This document shows, one piece after another, positions 12,709 through 24,884 of a stretch of DNA of 64,000 bases. The notes beneath the pieces are model-generated. The model was not told where the DNA came from, did no database searches, and saw only the letters and a program-made list of their open reading frames with translations. Position 1 is the first letter of the stretch; every line of letters begins with the position of its first letter. The DNA is from Phycomyces blakesleeanus NRRL 1555(-) (lineage: Eukaryota; Mucoromycota; Mucoromycetes; Mucorales; Phycomycetaceae). Both the position numbers and the translations under genes were made by a program. The stretch is taken from assembly GCF_001638985.1 (NCBI RefSeq), contig NW_017265155.1, forward strand, positions 434,001-498,000, in the 5' to 3' direction.

Positions 12709-12803
12709 TAGGGGACCTTGGATACATCATATAAGATATTTTTGAAACATTTGACCATATATGTAATTTTATACGGTCTCATGTTTAGCGTCCAAGGTCC
12801 CTA
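12709..12803. mobile_element. 95-bp MITE with TA ends
   Basis: The sequence begins TAGGGGACCTTGGATAC and ends GCGTCCAAGGTCCCTA. The ends are inverted over about 14 bases and bounded by TA, the usual target duplication of Tc1/mariner-type MITEs. The first 30 bases closely match 11491-11520, so both come from one family. The interior is AT-rich and non-coding. Confidence 0.65.
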
Positions 12804-13962
12804 ATATTATCTATAAATAAATTTCTTATTTAAGCATCAAAACTTGTTTATCTTGCACACAGAAATGCCAATCATTATCATTCATTTATAATTTACTAAC
12901 CGCGTTTTTTTTTATTTTTCTTGCTGTCTGTGTTTCTGTTTATTCTTATAATTATATGTATTTATTTATATATAAAAGTATAGGCATCTATACATAAATA
13001 CATAAGCTTTATGTCACTTTTGTATAATTATTATATACATAAAAAATAATAGATAATAAAAAATACTAATTAAAACGTGAGAGTGCGTGTGTGCGTGCGC
13101 TTTTTTATAGTTTATATATATAAAAAAGTCGTATTCTTTCAACAGTTAGTTTCACAAAATTTGATTACAATTGAACACACTAACACACACTAAAAGAAAG
13201 TTTTTTTTTAAAACAAAATAAATAAAATTGATTTTATTTAATTGAAAAAAAATATATCAAATTTAAGGGTTTGTGAATGTGAGAAATAGAAAATAATAAT
13301 AATACTAATAATAATAATACTAATAATAAGAGTAGTGACAAAAGAAAAAAGCAAAGAGATATGCTCGAGACTAAAGACCTTGTTGCACAAAATATATGTC
13401 TTTCAATTTCTTTGTGTAAAACAAAATAAATGTTCATTAGAGACAGAAAAGGTTTGCAAAGTTTCAACTTCTTTTATATATAAATATATGGGAGTGTTTA
13501 CATAAAAGATAGGTAAAGTGAAATTGAGATTGTGGTAAAAAGAAGTAAAGTAAATTGAAGTGGATTTGTAAAGGGTGAAAAAGGGGGGGATAATGGTAGT
13601 GGTGGCGGTGGTGGCGGTGGAATATGAAGAGGGAAAAAAAAGAGATGCCGTTATCGTTATAGTTGGTAAGTTGTGATTGTGATTGTGATTGTGACTGTGG
13701 TTGTGGTGTTGGTGAAAAGAGAAGAAAAGAGGGTAGAAGAGATAAAGAAGTATGAACTTTGGGTGGTTTATTTTAGTTTCCTGCCTTGGTTCACGTCTTG
13801 CTTCATGTCTTGCTTTCCTTCCTGCCTTCCTTTTGTGTGTGTGTGTGTGTGTTTGTTTGTTTGATTTTTTTTGATATGATTATTATTATTATTTAATTAT
13901 AAGTATTGATTGATGAAGAAGGGGAGGGGGAATTTTTGTTATTTGGTTTTTTTTTTATGGTT
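12804..13962. other. Intergenic, low complexity
   Basis: This is the 3' flank of the kelch gene. It has AT-rich sequence, TAATAA runs near 13290-13330, a GGTGGCGGTGG run near 13600, GATTGT repeats near 13675-13700 and a TG run near 13832-13862. No gene was seen. Confidence 0.6.
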
Positions 13963-16900
13963 TTACATATCGTTCAAAGGAACATTGTCTGGGCGTGGGT
14001 TCAAGTGACGCTGTGAGTTGGAATCGCTGCTCAAGCTAACCACGCTCTGGCGGTTGTTGAACATGTGTGAGAAACCAGGCTTGTTGTATCCACCGCCAGG
14101 TCCATCGACCTTTTCGGTTTCTGGGAACATGGCATGATGGTTGTCTTGGCTGATTGCAGTTGGTACACCTCTTGCTCCTGGTCCACCTGGTCCTGATCTA
14201 GGGTTGTTAAGGTATCCGTCCTTGCTGGCGTGGTTAGCATTGTCGAGCGAACGGAAGACTTCATCATCAACATAGTAGGCCTTGAACAGCATCTCGAGGG
14301 TCTGCATACGCTCCTCAACACGTTCGATACGCTGCTCCTCCGACTCGCCTCCGAGGTCTTGTAAGTTGTTGACACTGAAGCGCTTGTGGACTGGGTGAAT
14401 AAGAGGAATGCCGGCATCGGTGGTCTTGAACTTGGACTGTAGACCACGCAACAGCGATCGGCGCATGTCTCCCACAGACCATCGGTGCACAACACCCCAG
14501 GGTGACCGGGGGCGGAAACCAAACATCCAGGTCTGGGCGGCAACCAGCAGACCAAAGATACCACCGACAAAGCCAAGTGCATTGACGAGTGTGTACATCT
14601 TCACTTCACGGTCAGTCAAAGAGGCCCAGGTGTTGGGGATGACGGCAATAAGTCCAATGTCGCTGTGGCCCAGGGCTACGTAGTTGGGGTTGGGTGCCTC
14701 TTGGCGGAAGTTACTGTCGACTTCAGAGGTATGGTTGTAGATCGGCAAGAATCCAACGTAGTTCCATCCGACGGGCTGCATGTAGCGGTGGTCGATGATG
14801 TCGTAGCTCATGGCGCTGTACGAGAAGGGTTCGATGGTATAGACGTTCGTGGCCTGGAGATCGTTGCGTTCGGCGTTTTGCCAGTTGAGCACATCCTGGT
14901 CCGAGATGAGGACAGGAACTTCGTCGTTGATGCCGTAAACCTTGACGTTGGGATCCATAGACTTGGGGAAAATCGAGACGTGGACACGGCCACTGGTGAT
15001 CGTGTTGTCGCCAAAGAAACTGAAGATCAAGTGGGAGCCGTTGTTGTCGCCCGAGGTTGCGCTCATCTTGAACGAAGGGTCGCTGCGGAAGAGGTAGCAC
15101 GATACGGCACCAAGCTTGTCTGCAAAGGTGGGTTCGAATACACTCATGTTGAGCGGTTGGATGTAGCTTGAGCAGGAGTATCCGGTGTTGGTCTGGCAGA
15201 CCACGCCAGGGTTTCTAGTGTCGCTGGCAATGGGGTATGTAGGATAGCCGTCAAAGCAGAATCGGACATCAGGTGTCTCGACTTCGGCCGAGGCAACTTC
15301 GATGCGCTGGGTTACATTGGGACTGTCAACGGCCTGCTTAATAACAAAGACGAGGAACATGACGAACAAGAACAAGAAGAAGACCTGGAAGATGATGCGG
15401 GTTGTCTCGGCCCAGACAGGTTCACCGCTACGGGGCTTCCAGATATCAGCGTGGATACGTTTGGCGAGCCAGATGACATATGACTTGAAGCGCCAGAGCA
15501 AGAAGAGAATAATGGCTACCAGGGCAACGGCTGCAATTGTCACACCGACAATAACACCGGTTGAGATGCCAGACTTGGAGGATTTCTGGACAGCTCCAAA
15601 GCTCTGGAGCCATGCGGAGTCGTCGATGCTCATCACATTGATATCGTTGTAGTAGCTGTTGAGAGCCTCGCCGAATGCAACTGTCAAGTGCTTGCCGTCA
15701 AGAATGGCACCAATGCAGTTTGTGCGACGGGATGGGGGAATGCCGGCTGGTTCTGGGAATGACCAAGTCCAGGTGTTGGTGTCCAAGGTAGCGACGTTGT
15801 TCAAATAAAGCTTTGAGCGAGGGGTTCCACCATTGTCACCTAAAATTTAAATAAATATAAATTATTAATAAAATAAAATAAAACAGTATTGTATACATAT
15901 ATTTATTTATACACAAGGAGAATTAAATAGATACATAGATACATAAAAGACTGATAATGAATTCTCTTTCTCTCTCTTACACACACACATATATATATAT
16001 AAAGAAATGATAATTAAAGGAACAAGAAATGATTTACTTACCACCAAACAAAATGATCTTTCCATCGCTGGCTAATTTATTTCAAAAATTATTATAGTTA
16101 GTAAAATTGGTTAGTAAAGATGAAAATGGAAATAGGTCAGTAAAATGCTCAAGATTTTGCACACAAATAATAGATATAGAAATATAGCATTGATATTGAT
16201 TTACAAATATATTTAATTATTTAAATTTAAAATTATGTTTATATGAAGAGATTAAATTAACAAAAAAAAACATATATAGATTCTGAACTTACTAACTGAT
16301 GCTGTGTGACCAGATCGAGTGGTGGGGTAGTTTGCACCATAAGGATTGAGCTGCTGCTTGGTCCATGTTGCGGCCTTGGGATCATAGACATAGGCCATGT
16401 TCATAGGAGCCAGTTTGAGAACAGCCTGGCCATTGACAAGAGTTGGGCTAACACCACCAAGTACAACAAGACGACCATCACTAAAATAAAACAAATTTGT
16501 ATATATATGTATATATTACACAAGGATATTTAGTCGCTGAATTGATTCGGGGAGGACAACGCCAAAAGAAAGAAAGAAGAAAAAAAAAAGACACTGGGAA
16601 TTGTGCTCAGATACACGTGCGGGTAATTCTTTTCTTCTCTTTTTTTTCCCTTCTTTTATATATATATAAAAAAGAGATAAGAGAAGTAAAGAAGTAAAGA
16701 AGTAAAGAAGATGCAGTGTGAAATCTGAACAATCAAATAAACTAATACTAAATACTAAATACTAAATACTAAATGCTGATACTAAATATTAAATGATTCT
16801 AATGCTAATGTAATTTTTATAAATAAAAAGAAAAAAGGGGGATCTGTCTTTGATATATAATTCATATATGTGTATGTACCTCAAGATAGATGTGGTGTGA

Positions 16901-17493
16901 CCATAGTGACCAACATCGGTTGGTTGGAGCTGTGTATAGGTTCCGGCATTTGCATCCAAGACCCATAGATCAGACAGGACGGTGCCCTGGATGAGAGCAC
17001 CACCGTAGATGTAGATCTTGTTAGAAGAGTCGATTGTTGCACTGAAGCGATTGCGGTTGACGGGAGCGCCGGTGATGTTTGGTGAGGACCAGGCACCGGT
17101 TGCAAATGAGTACATGTGCAACTGGAGTGGCATTGGTACGGTGGTGTTGAGCGAGAGATATGCGACCGCGGATTGGGTGATGCCGCCCAGCTGGAGCAAA
17201 CTTGTTCCTGTTGAAGATACGACACTCTGGCCATAGACAGAGCCCTCGGGTGGGTTCTGCTGAGGTAAGGTGTTCCAGGTGAACGAGGTTTCTGTTTGGG
17301 TGAGCTGATAGAGGTTGTTGGTGAAGCTGGTGGTGGCATTCTCACCGCCGAACATGACAATCGAACTGTTAACCTGAGCGTATGACATGCCTCCCTTGAA
17401 GGGTAAGGATGCCATGAAGTTTGGAACGTAAAAGTATCCATGGACACTTGATAGCCAAGCAAGGGCCAAGAGGAAGGTAAAAGGCTTCATCAT
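13963..17493 (-). CDS. Secreted/membrane kelch beta-propeller protein
   Basis: Four exons (17493-16880, 16480-16293, 16071-16042, 15839-13963) give about 902 residues, with phase kept at each junction. Exon 3 is a 30-nt micro-exon. An N-terminal signal peptide (MMKPFTFLLALAWLSSVHG) leads into kelch/galactose-oxidase-like blades marked by VMFGGE, IYIYGG, LVVLGG and KIILFGG with N-glycosylation sites. After the propeller come a single transmembrane helix (VIVGVTIAAVALVAIILFLL) and, about 40 residues later, a second hydrophobic segment (FQVFFLFLFVMFLVFVI). Then follows a Cys-containing domain of about 240 residues and a third hydrophobic segment (LVNALGFVGGIFGLLVAA). The tail is hydrophilic, with a short coiled-coil-like stretch (EQRIERVEERMQTLEMLF) and Ser/Pro/Gly-rich end. 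Function is unknown. A cell-surface sensor or adhesion role is inference. Confidence 0.85.
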
Positions 17494-19288
17494 GGACCAA
17501 ACAAAAAGGTTATATTTAATGATTTGTTTGTTCTACTTCTTCTACTTCGTCTTTGATAGAAAAAAAATGAGTTGATTATTACTATTGTTATTAAAGAGAA
17601 TGAAAATGCAAGATAATAATAACAATAAAGAAAGGAAAGAAGAAGAGAGAAAAAGAGAGAGAGAGAGAGGGAAGAAAGAGTGGAGTAAGAAGGAAAGGGG
17701 GAGTGAATGAAAAGGAGTAAGATCTATCTGAATATCTTATAAAAAAAATTAAAGGCTATCTTTCTTTTAAAAAATAAAAATAAAAATATTTATTTATTTA
17801 TTTATATATACAAGATATATATATAGAAATTAGAATAGAATAGAATAAAGGAGTTGTAGGACCATAGTGAAATCAAAGTGGAGATCGAATAAGCCTAAAA
17901 TAAAGAAATAAAGAAATAAAAATAAGAATTTTAAAGGGGGAAGGGAAGGTAAAGGTAAAGAAAAGCAATAGAAGGGGAGGTGTAGGGGAGCAAAAAGAAA
18001 AGAAAAAGAAAAAATGGCCTTTTGATTTGCGTATATAAAAAATATATGTATATATTGAGATTTATATTTCATTTCATTTCATTTCATTTCGTTTCATTTT
18101 GCATTCGTTTATTAAGCTTGAAGATGTATGTATATAAAATAACATACAAAATACTTTTTAATAAAAAATGTATAGTCTATATTCTATAGTCTATAATTTT
18201 TAGACTATAATTTATCGTCTGTAGGCTACAAAGTAGTATAATAGGTTTTTGTGTATAGAACACAATATATATATATATCTAAGCAACCCAATACTTCCAA
18301 AAGACTTTCAGCTAACCAATTATTTAACTACCTATTGGTGCCTCTCTATCTCTATCTCTATCTCTATCTATATATAAATATATAAATATTCCGTTTCTTT
18401 GAAAAAATATTCAATTAATTCAATATATATATATAATGCAAGTTAACAATTATTGAACTTCTTTAACACGCTCTTGATCTTGCTGTTGCTCATAAATTCT
18501 AGTATTTTTATCTTTGGATTTTTAACTATGTACATACACACATACAGATGTATACACTATTCACAAGTAATTCTGATGTACTAACACTAAAATATATAAA
18601 AAAAAAGTCTCGACTCACTTTTTTTTTTAATTATAATTTTTAATTTTTTTCGGTTTTTGGTAATTCAATTTGATTTCCGAAATGTGGCACTCATTAATAG
18701 ACTGCCCAATAAGATTCTCACAAATCTGACTCTAGAAGTAAGCTACCATCTGCTACCTTACTACTTTAGTACTTCTTGGCATCCAAAATTAAAAAAAAAA
18801 AAAAAATTTGATTCCAACTCTCTGTCTCTGTCTCTCGCTCTGTATGTCTGTGGTCTGACTGGTCTACCTGACTAAACTGGTCTACCTGACTGATCGACTG
18901 ACTGACTAAACTAATTGGTCTCACTGGTCGACTATCTGTCTATCTCACTTTCCCAAATACACGCACTTCCACTTCCACTTCCACTTCCACCTTCACTTTT
19001 ACTAGTCACTTATTCACTTCCCCGCCTTTAAGAAAATCCCTCCTAAAAGTACAAACTATTCTTGTTACATGATATACATATATTTGAGTATATACATATC
19101 TTACTTTATTTTATATTATTTTATTTAGATTTAGATTTAATATATAATTGAATTTAATTTATTTATACATCTTTTTTTCTTAGTTTTTTACAATTTTTTT
19201 ATACAATTTTTAAAAGAAAAAAATTATAAATTACATATGGATATAATTCTTGAAAATAAAATAAAGTAAAACTAGAGTATTTCATTTC
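17494..19288. other. Intergenic, simple-sequence rich
   Basis: This is the upstream region of the kelch gene and 3' flank of the small gene beyond. It has GA-rich tracts (17640-17700), CATTT repeats (18068-18100), CTCTAT repeats (18343-18372), CTGACTGA repeats (18860-18910) and CTTCCA repeats (18966-18993). No gene was seen. Confidence 0.6.
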
Positions 19289-19522
19289 TTAAAGTCTCTG
19301 TTGGTCAACACCTTTATCTTCACCGTCTTGTCTTTCTTGACTGCTTTCAATGATTTCATAGCCTGACAATTGTTCTGGGTATCCGGCCTGCATGTCGTAT
19401 CCTTGAGATAAGCGGTGGGAGCGAGATGCTGGTCGTCTCAGGGTTCTTCTGGTGTTTGGTTCTGATGGAGACAAGAATCCGTTTTCTTGCTTGTCTTGTG
19501 TGTTAGATGTCAGAGAGTTCAT
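19289..19522 (-). CDS. Small unknown hydrophilic protein
   Basis: A single-exon frame of 77 residues starts at the ATG at 19522, which follows an A-rich leader suited to a fungal start. No ATG lies further upstream in this frame. The protein is polar (MNSLTSNTQDKQENG, then an Arg/Ser-rich RRTLRRPASRSHRLSQG) and ends acidic (IIESSQERQDGEDKG). A TATATA box lies about 155 bp upstream (near 19675). It has no membrane segment or known domain. GC content exceeds the flanks, which supports a real gene, but no homologue can be named. Confidence 0.45.
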   Translation of the reverse strand: MNSLTSNTQDKQENGFLSPSEPNTRRTLRRPASRSHRLSQGYDMQAGYPEQLSGYEIIESSQERQDGEDKGVDQQRL

Positions 19523-21447
19523 TTTTTGTTTGTTTGGTTTGTTTTGTAAGATATACAACAACGATGATAGTAAGAGAGTAGAAAGTGAGGTTTTTTTTGA
19601 GGTTTTTGGTTTTTGAAGATGATGATGATAAAAATAAAAAAAAAGGGGGGAGTTCTGCTTTTTCTTCGACTCTTTATATACCCATCGAACAAACCCTGAC
19701 TTATTACTCTTACTATGATTTTATTTAGCAGCTCTCAGCTGAACTAAGCGTCAGAATGAACACACGACGATTATTCTATACTTTTCTTTTTTAACTTTTT
19801 ATTTTATTTTATATATCTATTATTTCATTTTACGGCATGAATTAGTTAGTTTCTTCCCGTTTTCTCCGCCTTTCCCCCCCCCCTCTCTCTCTCTTTCGGT
19901 CTTGCTTTCTTTTTCCCCTCCTTTGTCCTCCTCGTATTTTTTTATATTATGTTATATGAAAAGAAATAACGAAATAACGAAATAACGAAAAGAATCGGAT
20001 GACGATCCAATAAAACAAGCATACAAGCATACAAAATAGGGCAATTTTGTAGTAACAGACCACACTATAAACGAACTATAAACGCACAAGCAGTGAGCTG
20101 ACACGCAAAAAAAAATATGCGAGAAAAAAAAGCATATTTCCTGGGGAAAATAAAATTTATCTTGCAATTGGATAAAAGAAGTATAAAAGAAGAATAAGAA
20201 GAATAAAGAATTTTATATATATAAAAAATAAACCTATCCGTCTACTTTAACCCACTTTAACCCACTTTCTACAGATCAAATCACATCACATCACATCACA
20301 GCCAGATAAAATCCCGGTAACAATATATTTTATTATATATTTTATTCGCACCCCACATCTTATATACTATATTTATACATAGTACATAATAAATAATACA
20401 TAGCTTTGGTCGATTCAACACAACACTTGAGTAATTTTCTCATTTTCTCTCTGGTTGCTATTCTGATTAGTTGCTATTCTTATTAGTTGCTATGATACTT
20501 AGTTGCTATGTTGGTTGGTTGCTAGGTGATGGTATAAAGAAGCTTGGTTTTATGTTGGTGTGTATAATATATACAGTCCCGAGATTCGGCTATACAATAG
20601 AAAATATTAACCTTTTTTTTTAGTCTTTATTTTTCTCACCTTCCTTAAACAACAGCAAAAAACAGCAGCAGGGAACTATAGGGATAATTATTATTATTAA
20701 AGTACTTTAATGTCCTGTCTCCCTGTGAAGATTCCCACCAAATAAATAATTGAATAAGAAACTTAATGTATTTTAATTATCGGATGAGAATTATAATCTA
20801 ACAAGAAAAAGACAAAACATCTAGTACACATCTACATATATATATATATATACTTACTATATACTATATACACTTCATTGCATTACATCATATACACACA
20901 TTACATACACAAGTTAAGCACTAAGCATAAATAAACAACTAGTTCAAAAATGTAAATGTAAATGTATTTGAATTGATCGATTTTTTTTTGAAACAAGCTT
21001 GTACCTTTTTTTTTTTGGATATTTTCTATTCACATGGATTATTCAGACCTTAATTTATTTAACGCAAAGTATATATAAGTATATTTAAATATGTTCAATT
21101 TATTAAAAGCTTAAACAAGCTTATAAGGAAAAAACTTATATAGATAACAAACAAAAAGCAAAAATCATATGACAAAACAGAAAGGGGGAGAGAAATGGAG
21201 AGAGAGAAAGAGAAAAAGAAAGAGGGAGAGAGAAAGGGAGAAAATAAAATTTAATATTGTATTGTATAAGATAATATAAAATAATTATATACTTGTTGTT
21301 ATTCCTCATTAACCATAATTGCGACAATTAATCAACCCTGACATTTTTTTATTTTATTTTTTATTATACAAAAAACCTATATGTATTTTATATATTGAAA
21401 TACTTTGAAGAAATACAAAGAAATAAAGAAACACAAATAGAAGTACA
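19523..21447. other. Intergenic between small gene and MULE gene
   Basis: The stretch holds AT-rich DNA with a C-run plus TC run near 19876-19892, CGAAATAA repeats (19966-19990), CATCA repeats (20282-20300), GTTGCTAT repeats (20454-20525) and GA-rich sequence (21180-21240). No gene was seen. Confidence 0.6.
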
Positions 21448-23353
21448 ATGTTCAACATTATTGTCAGGAACCCAAAATACGAGTTTGAGACGGCTGATGA
21501 CTTGAAGGCAATGATTCAAAACAAGGCTCGCGAACAAGGGTTTTCTGTTTCAATTCGTAGCAGCACCCCTGGTGTTCGCTTTTTACTGAAATGCCTAAAA
21601 GGCGGAGAGTACAGAAATACTCATAGCATCACTGAAGAGAATCGAAAGAGAAGAAAAAAAATCGTCCAGAGTGGCTGCAAGTGGACCCTGTCAGCTTCTT
21701 TAAGCAAGAAAACCAATAAGTGGAGTGTACGTCATGTTCGCAACCATTCTGATGAATCAGAACACAACCATCCCATGGAAGATACGAACCATGAGCAATC
21801 TTCATCACAATCGCCAGAAACCACTACAATTACTAGTAGTAATAGTCCTAAGGAAACACCGATTTTAAATATCAATCAGGATCCAATATTAAAAAATTTG
21901 AATGAATCAATATCATCCGCCGGATCTTCTATCACCACTGTTTTACCAATAACAAAACCAACAACGGCAACGGCAACGGTAAAGGCAACGGCAGCGACAA
22001 CGGCAGCGGCAGCGGCAGCAATAACACCAGCAGCATCACCTTTATCCTCATCAATATCCTCTTCTTCTTCCTCATCAGCACCATTATCATTATTCTTGTT
22101 GTCGACATCGTCGTCGTCGTCGTCGTCGTCGTTGTTGTTGCTGTCATCACCACCGCAACCACTAGAATCACAGCCACTACAACTACCACAGCCACTATCA
22201 CCATCCTCGTCATCTTCACCATTCACTACCTCTACACCCTACAATATTCATACAAACTCTGATACTAGTATTGGAATCAAGCGATCAATCAAAAATGATA
22301 TCATAGATTTCTTGACAGACAGAAACTTCAATGTTCGGTATGAAACCACATCTACCAAGGATCTCAAATCATTATTCTTTATGCACCTCTCGAGTGTTGA
22401 AAAAGTAAACCGTTTCCCAGAGGTCGTCTTGATCGACACGACCCACAATTTCAATATGAGTGGCATGCCGTTGATCAATATCGTTGGCGTCAGTAACCTA
22501 GGGACCAGCAAACTATGTTCGTTTCTGATCGGCTCTGCTTTAGTCAGCGACGAAGACGAGCAAACATTCGAATGGGTTCTGAGACAGCTCAAGGATTCTA
22601 TATTGAACTGGTGGCAGTCGTTGAAGTCCGTGCAGGCGCCACAGTCGCTGCAGTTTCCACAATTATTTGTGACAGAAGACGATCAAGATCTACTTAAGGC
22701 AATAAAAACAGTTTTTCCAAGCTCAAGGCAGTCGATCTGCGCCTGGCATATGGAAAGACGCTTTATGGCACATGTCTCGGGATGTTTCTCGAACAAACGG
22801 GATGGCCCTGAGAGTGATACTACCCCACGAGACAGATTCAAAGAACATGTCAAACGTATGCTGTACACAAGGAACGAGCGTGAGTTTTCGGATGCCATAC
22901 AAAGCTGCCTTCTGATGGTCCGCAATACTCCAAAGGCTGGAGAATTTGGTGCATATCTTGACGAGTAAGAAATACACACAAGTTTTGATTTTTTATCTCC
23001 TCTTTGATAAGTACAGGAACACTTGTATATATATATAAAGGGTATATTCACTACATCGGTTGCTTTTATTGTTGTTGCTTTCTTCTTCTTCTTTGGTTAG
23101 GCAACTCTTGAAAAAAGAAGCTTGGGGCGGACCGTGGGTTGAAAAACTAGCTCACTTTGGATGTCGAACTGCACAACGTGTAAGAGGTGCACATTCTGCA
23201 ATCAAATACGGGATGGAAAAACCAAAAACCCTGGTGAATGCCATTAAAGCCATTGATAATTATGTGTGTCGATCGGTAAGTAAAAATAAAAGGATAAAGA
23301 AGAAGCATTTATTTAATTACCATTATGATAATGATCATTATTAAAGCTTCTAA

Positions 23354-23392
<39 letters not shown>

Positions 23393-23712
23393 TAAATATA
23401 AAAAAGCTGGCAAAAGAAATCAAAGAACATGCGGCAGAGACACTCAAGATTCCAGTGACTATACTGGCATATCCAGTTGAATTTTCAGGGCTAAAGTGCA
23501 AAATATCATCTTTTGCACTTTATGCAATCAAAGATGAATTGGCTGCCTTGAAAGCCCTAGAGTCAGAAGGAAATCCAAAAAGTCCCTGTGAATGTTCTTT
23601 GAGGGTGAATTATCTCCTTCCTTGTCGGCACACCTTGGTTACAGGTCTGGCCATCTCTCCACAGTCGATCCACAAGAGATGGCATCTTCAAAGCTTTGAA
23701 AGTAAGATTTAA
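21448..23712 (+). CDS. FAR1/MULE transposase-like protein with SWIM finger
   Basis: Exons 21448-22964, 23101-23275 and 23407-23712 give about 665 residues if the frame ends at the stop at 23710. The N-terminus is a FAR1/WRKY-GCM1-like zinc domain (SGCKWTLSASL, then HNHP). A long Ser/Thr/Ala low-complexity linker encoded by trinucleotide repeats follows. The MULE domain shows VVLIDTTHNFN (first Asp, D330), FVTEDDQDLLKAI (second Asp, D411) and the CAWHMERR motif. The SWIM finger is CECSLRVNYLLPCRH. Unlike the gene at 7652, both Asp residues are present, so it may be a transposase or a more recently captured one. A GTAAG donor at 23702 raises the possibility of a fourth exon. No terminal inverted repeats were spotted around it. 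Confidence 0.82.
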
Positions 23713-23815
23713 TTATCTCTTTTGTCTTTCATTTTCAATCTCTCATCATACTGTAATGCATTATTTAATCATCTAATCATTATTCATTAATCATTAAACA
23801 TTAATTATATCCTAG

Positions 23816-23872
23816 GTCTTTGCTTCTGGTCATCCAATTCCTAGAACTAACATTAGCTTGGATACTCTATAA
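23816..23872 (+). other. Possible last exon of the MULE gene
   Basis: After a CTAG acceptor at 23812-23815 the frame reads VFASGHPIPRTNISLDTL and stops at 23870. Splicing from the GTAAG at 23702 arrives one base out of this frame and would instead stop at 23841. The open 18-codon reading could therefore be a real exon reached in another way, a frameshifted remnant or chance. Confidence 0.3.
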
Positions 23873-24884
23873 ATCCCGAGAGCCTGTATGATATAAAAAA
23901 AAGTAAGAAAGGAAGATTATAAAGGTGTGTGTACAAGTCTTGCTGTTGCTGTCGGTTGATTTTATTTTCTTTTCCATTTTACCTTCAAAGTACTGTAACA
24001 AGCACTGGCACAAACACTGGGATTTGTTCCCTTTTTATTTATTATATATATTTATATATTTTAAAATATAGATGTATAAAATACCTAAGAATTCTTGTTT
24101 ATATTCACATAAAACTACTATGAATTTAGACTCGTATAATAATAAGAAATAATATATATAGTAGATATACTGCAATGTAAAATATATTTATACTGTTACA
24201 GCGTATATTCTTTTTTGTTTTATTTCAAAAGAGGTAAAGCTCCCTACAAATAGAAACAATAAATAGTGGAAAACATTTATCCTTAAGCACAAAATAATAT
24301 AGACACCTACATCTAACATAAAGAGAATAGGTAAAAAAGTATGTATTTTATTAATACATTATATATATATATACGTATAAATATACTTTGTGAGTGTGTT
24401 TGTGTCTAGCACCTTGTGGTATTATAGGCAACCTAGCCTACATTACACATACTATAATATAGTATGTTTTTGTATTATAATCTGGTGGAAAGGTCTTGGT
24501 ATTGACATCCTTGCTGCTATTTATACTATATAACTCTTTTTATCAATTACTGCATTTACGGGCCTAGTTTCTTGCTTAGACTGATTACTGTAAACTTAAA
24601 CTCCAAATATATATATATATATATAAGTATATTCAATACTAACATATCATAGAAGAATACCAGAGCAAGTATACTATATATACACATCTAACAGAAATAA
24701 AATAAATGAATAAACATAACGTCGTTAATATGCCATTAATTAACTTGAGTGAAAATTCCATTAATTTGAGGGGAAGGGATTTTTTTTTGATTTTGTGGGA
24801 CTATGGAAAGAGGTCCTTATATATATATATTATTGTGTCTGTATTTATCAAACACAATTACTTCGATTGTCTAATTCACCTACA
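23873..24884. other. Intergenic
   Basis: The stretch holds AT-rich DNA with TA runs near 24361, 24608 and 24817. The end contains the leader of the NTA1 gene. No other gene was seen. Confidence 0.6.

Larger units (their letters stand above)
11491..12803. mobile_element. Nest of TA-flanked inverted-repeat elements
   Basis: The left end reads TAGGGACCTTGGACAC at 11491. The inverted counterpart GTCCAAGGTCCCTA ends at 12803. Fourteen bases match, with TA at both outer edges, as in Tc1/mariner-like elements. A further copy of the left end, in the same orientation, lies at 12709, so the right part is itself a small complete element. Inside is a second inverted-repeat element (11521-12162). The two coding relics found here are broken. 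No intact transposase is present, so the whole is a non-autonomous or decayed composite. Assigning 11491 and 12803 as ends of one element is inference, since they could belong to two insertions. Confidence 0.55.

Noticed and set aside
14031..15652. Long frames overlapping the kelch gene on both strands (for example 14665-15171 and 14031-14582)
   Set aside because: They are shadows of the real kelch exon, with no domains and no splice support.
21876..22226. Asp/Glu-rich and Val/Ala-rich antisense frames
   Set aside because: They arise from trinucleotide repeats in the low-complexity linker of the MULE gene.
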